NCBI RefSeq assembly: GCF_964204865.1
Contig: NC_135250.1
Location: 10,168,001-10,232,000 of the forward strand
Direction: 5' to 3'
Length of the DNA: 64,000 nt
Source of the DNA: Styela clava
Taxonomy: Eukaryota > Chordata > Ascidiacea > Stolidobranchia > Styelidae
The position numbers and the translations under genes are program-made. The notes beneath the pieces are model-generated. The model ran no database searches. It was given only the letters and a program-made list of their open reading frames with translations, and was not told the origin of the DNA. Positions 62,243 through 64,000 of this stretch are shown one piece after another (position 1 is the first letter of the stretch; every line of letters begins with the position of its first letter).

Positions 62243-64000
62243 TTACCTATCGAGGAGACCTAAAATCTCTAATTCACGTATTTTTACTTTATCAGCTAAT
62301 ATTGGGGCAAGAGAGCCTAGCATATTTCTATGCAGAATAATAGGAGGAAAATACCACCAAAGAATAAAAAAATAAACACCGAGCTTGAATTTTGATACTA
62401 ATTGTTCAAAAAATTCGTCCCTAATGAAAAATTTCGTTATTTTTTGAATCAAATATGAAATTCCTGTGTAGATTACATCAATAAAAACGGTTAATCCAAA
62501 ACAGCTATAGAATGAAACGATCCAAGCTAATATCCATAGTGCAATACAAATATTTGTAGTAAAAACAGCTGTGGGATTCGACAGATACAAAATACTTCCG
62601 CAAACGATCCAAATCAAGAAACCAAGGCCTTGATAATAAATCATCATAACTAAGGTTATTAGGAATATTCCTCCCTTCGGAAGGTCGATCATGAATTCTT
62701 TCTGGAAAAGTACAAAGAGTGCGTTATTATTTTGCTTGATTAGGTATTATACTGACACTGACCATACTACGTACACTGCCCATACTACTTACAGTGACAA
62801 TACGATACGTTTAAATGTGCAAAAATTTAGTATCGAATAGGAGTAAAACAGCGAATTCTAACTCCGGTTTAACGCAGTTTTTAGTAGTAATTGTTCCTGA
62901 GATATTCCTCATTTTTCGAATAACGAGGCTTCAGAAAAGCAGTCAACCAAAGATGCAGACTAATATAGAAGTTAGTATGTTACTTCTTTCAGAAAAACAG
63001 AAATCTTTGGAGACCGGCATATTGCTTACCTAATTTAAAAATAGGTTAAAAATTATTGAAGTCGCATTTAAAAAAATCACATAGCAATATACTTACATTA
63101 GTGTATTGCGGAAGCTCTTGCTGCTGCTGTTGTTGTTGCTGAGACCGTGCGCTACGTCGATGGGAAGTGGGTCTTGTGGTGTTACCCTGTTGCCACGAAC
63201 GTATACTTTGCATCGCCGAGAAGATTGTGATTTCAGATATATCAGTTTGCCGGCTATCAACCACCCCTTCATTGTTCAAACTTTCCAGCGAAGCAGAAAC
63301 GTGTTCTTGATTTGGTTGAATTGGATTGATTGGAGCCGGAAAAGGATTTTTAACGGCTAGGCACAATGGACATTCCCTGCATGAAAAAAAATATTCCGAA
63401 CCAAACTTCTGAAGAAGCTTGACCGCGATTTCGCTAGATTCGATTAAATTATTTTTTGTTTTGGCCGATATTGCTACTCATTTGGTCTTTCAGCAATAGA
63501 ATAAGATCGTATGCTACAATGTGTTTGCTTCACGACTTTGTTGAAAAAGCATAATATATTACAATTACCGTCTCTGGGCGTTTAACCTTCTTTGACATTT
63601 GCCACAGAATGAATGTCCACATTTGACATCGTTTTCTGTGTGCATTCGAAAGCACAGACTGCAAATTCTTGCGAGCTGCAACGTTTCGACCCGATGAAGT
63701 TTTTTGCTACAATTAGCTGGGCAACGGACTTTGCTGTGAAATATAATTGTGAACACAATTTCACAAAGACTGTCAAGATTGAAATTTTAACAAGGATGAC
63801 ATAACACATTCCTCTGAAGAAGTAATCACTTAAACACTTAATGAAATCACTAGAACCAAAAAGTCAGGCAGTCACCAAGGAAAAGTTATATACTTACAAT
63901 TCAGGAGACTGAATCGTTTCGATGCAACTGAAGCAGTATAATCTCGAACAACAAGAAAACTTTCTTGGACTTTTGAGAAATAGTTTGCATTTTTGACATC
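62243..64000 (-). CDS. Tandem-RING membrane protein, 3' part (5' end off the window)
   Basis: Four exons join in phase by GT-AG sites: 63898-64000 (cut by the window edge), 63569-63733, 63097-63376 and 62243-62701. The first two exons encode a RING-like motif: CQKC, then CCSRLYCFSC, then CPANC, in which the usual His ligand is not obvious. The second and third encode a normal C3HC4 RING: CSLC, CGHSFCGKC, then CPLC across the junction. A polar linker with eight-glutamine-type repeats follows, and the last exon has about four hydrophobic segments (for example IFLITLVMMIYY, IALWILAWIVSFY and LGVYFFILWW). It is probably a membrane-anchored E3 ubiquitin ligase; I do not recognise a named orthologue. 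The final codons read LGLLDR then TAA, but AG/GTAATC there could also be a donor, so further 3' exons are possible. Confidence 0.75.

Overview
This window is animal nuclear DNA: AT-rich, with spliced genes that use GT-AG introns, AATAAA poly(A) signals, a tRNA-derived SINE and many hAT, piggyBac, Mutator-like (MULE) and other inverted-repeat elements. The five recognisable proteins (RAD9, an AMPK gamma subunit, RNF10, a type-I acyl-CoA thioesterase and a membrane RING protein) are all metazoan. An invertebrate deuterostome such as a tunicate is my best guess, but the sequence does not prove it.

Layout. 1-6.6 kb is repeats only, ending in a 1.46-kb inverted-repeat element. RAD9 lies on + at 6.9-8.1 kb as one coding exon. 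8.1-12.6 kb is intergenic. From 12.66 to 30.97 kb the minus strand carries a 16-exon AMPK gamma gene. I joined its exons by splice sites and phase into one 885-residue reading frame. Its introns hold several miniature transposons. After a 4.9-kb spacer, RNF10 is on minus at 35.9-38.0 kb (one coding exon). 38-44.5 kb is intergenic with a SINE and two miniature elements. An ACOT/BAAT-family thioesterase is on minus at 44.5-45.8 kb (one coding exon). 45.8-49.3 kb is intergenic, with a recent 183-bp tandem duplication.

49.3-61.4 kb is a nested transposon complex. The outer element is a MULE with terminal inverted repeats, inverted arrays of a 16-bp minisatellite and a broken FLYWCH/MULE transposase gene. 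Inside it sit a 1.3-kb TA-flanked element and two hAT elements inserted side by side in one 20-bp palindrome. The larger hAT itself contains another hAT-like copy and a foldback element. The last 1.8 kb holds the 3' part of a minus-strand gene for a protein with two RING fingers and several membrane helices. It runs off the right edge.

The genes do not form an operon or a shared pathway. RAD9 is a DNA-damage checkpoint clamp subunit, the gamma subunit is an energy sensor, RNF10 and the last gene are ubiquitin-ligase-type proteins, and the thioesterase acts on acyl-CoA. Most of the novelty is in the transposon complex and in the divergent gamma subunit.
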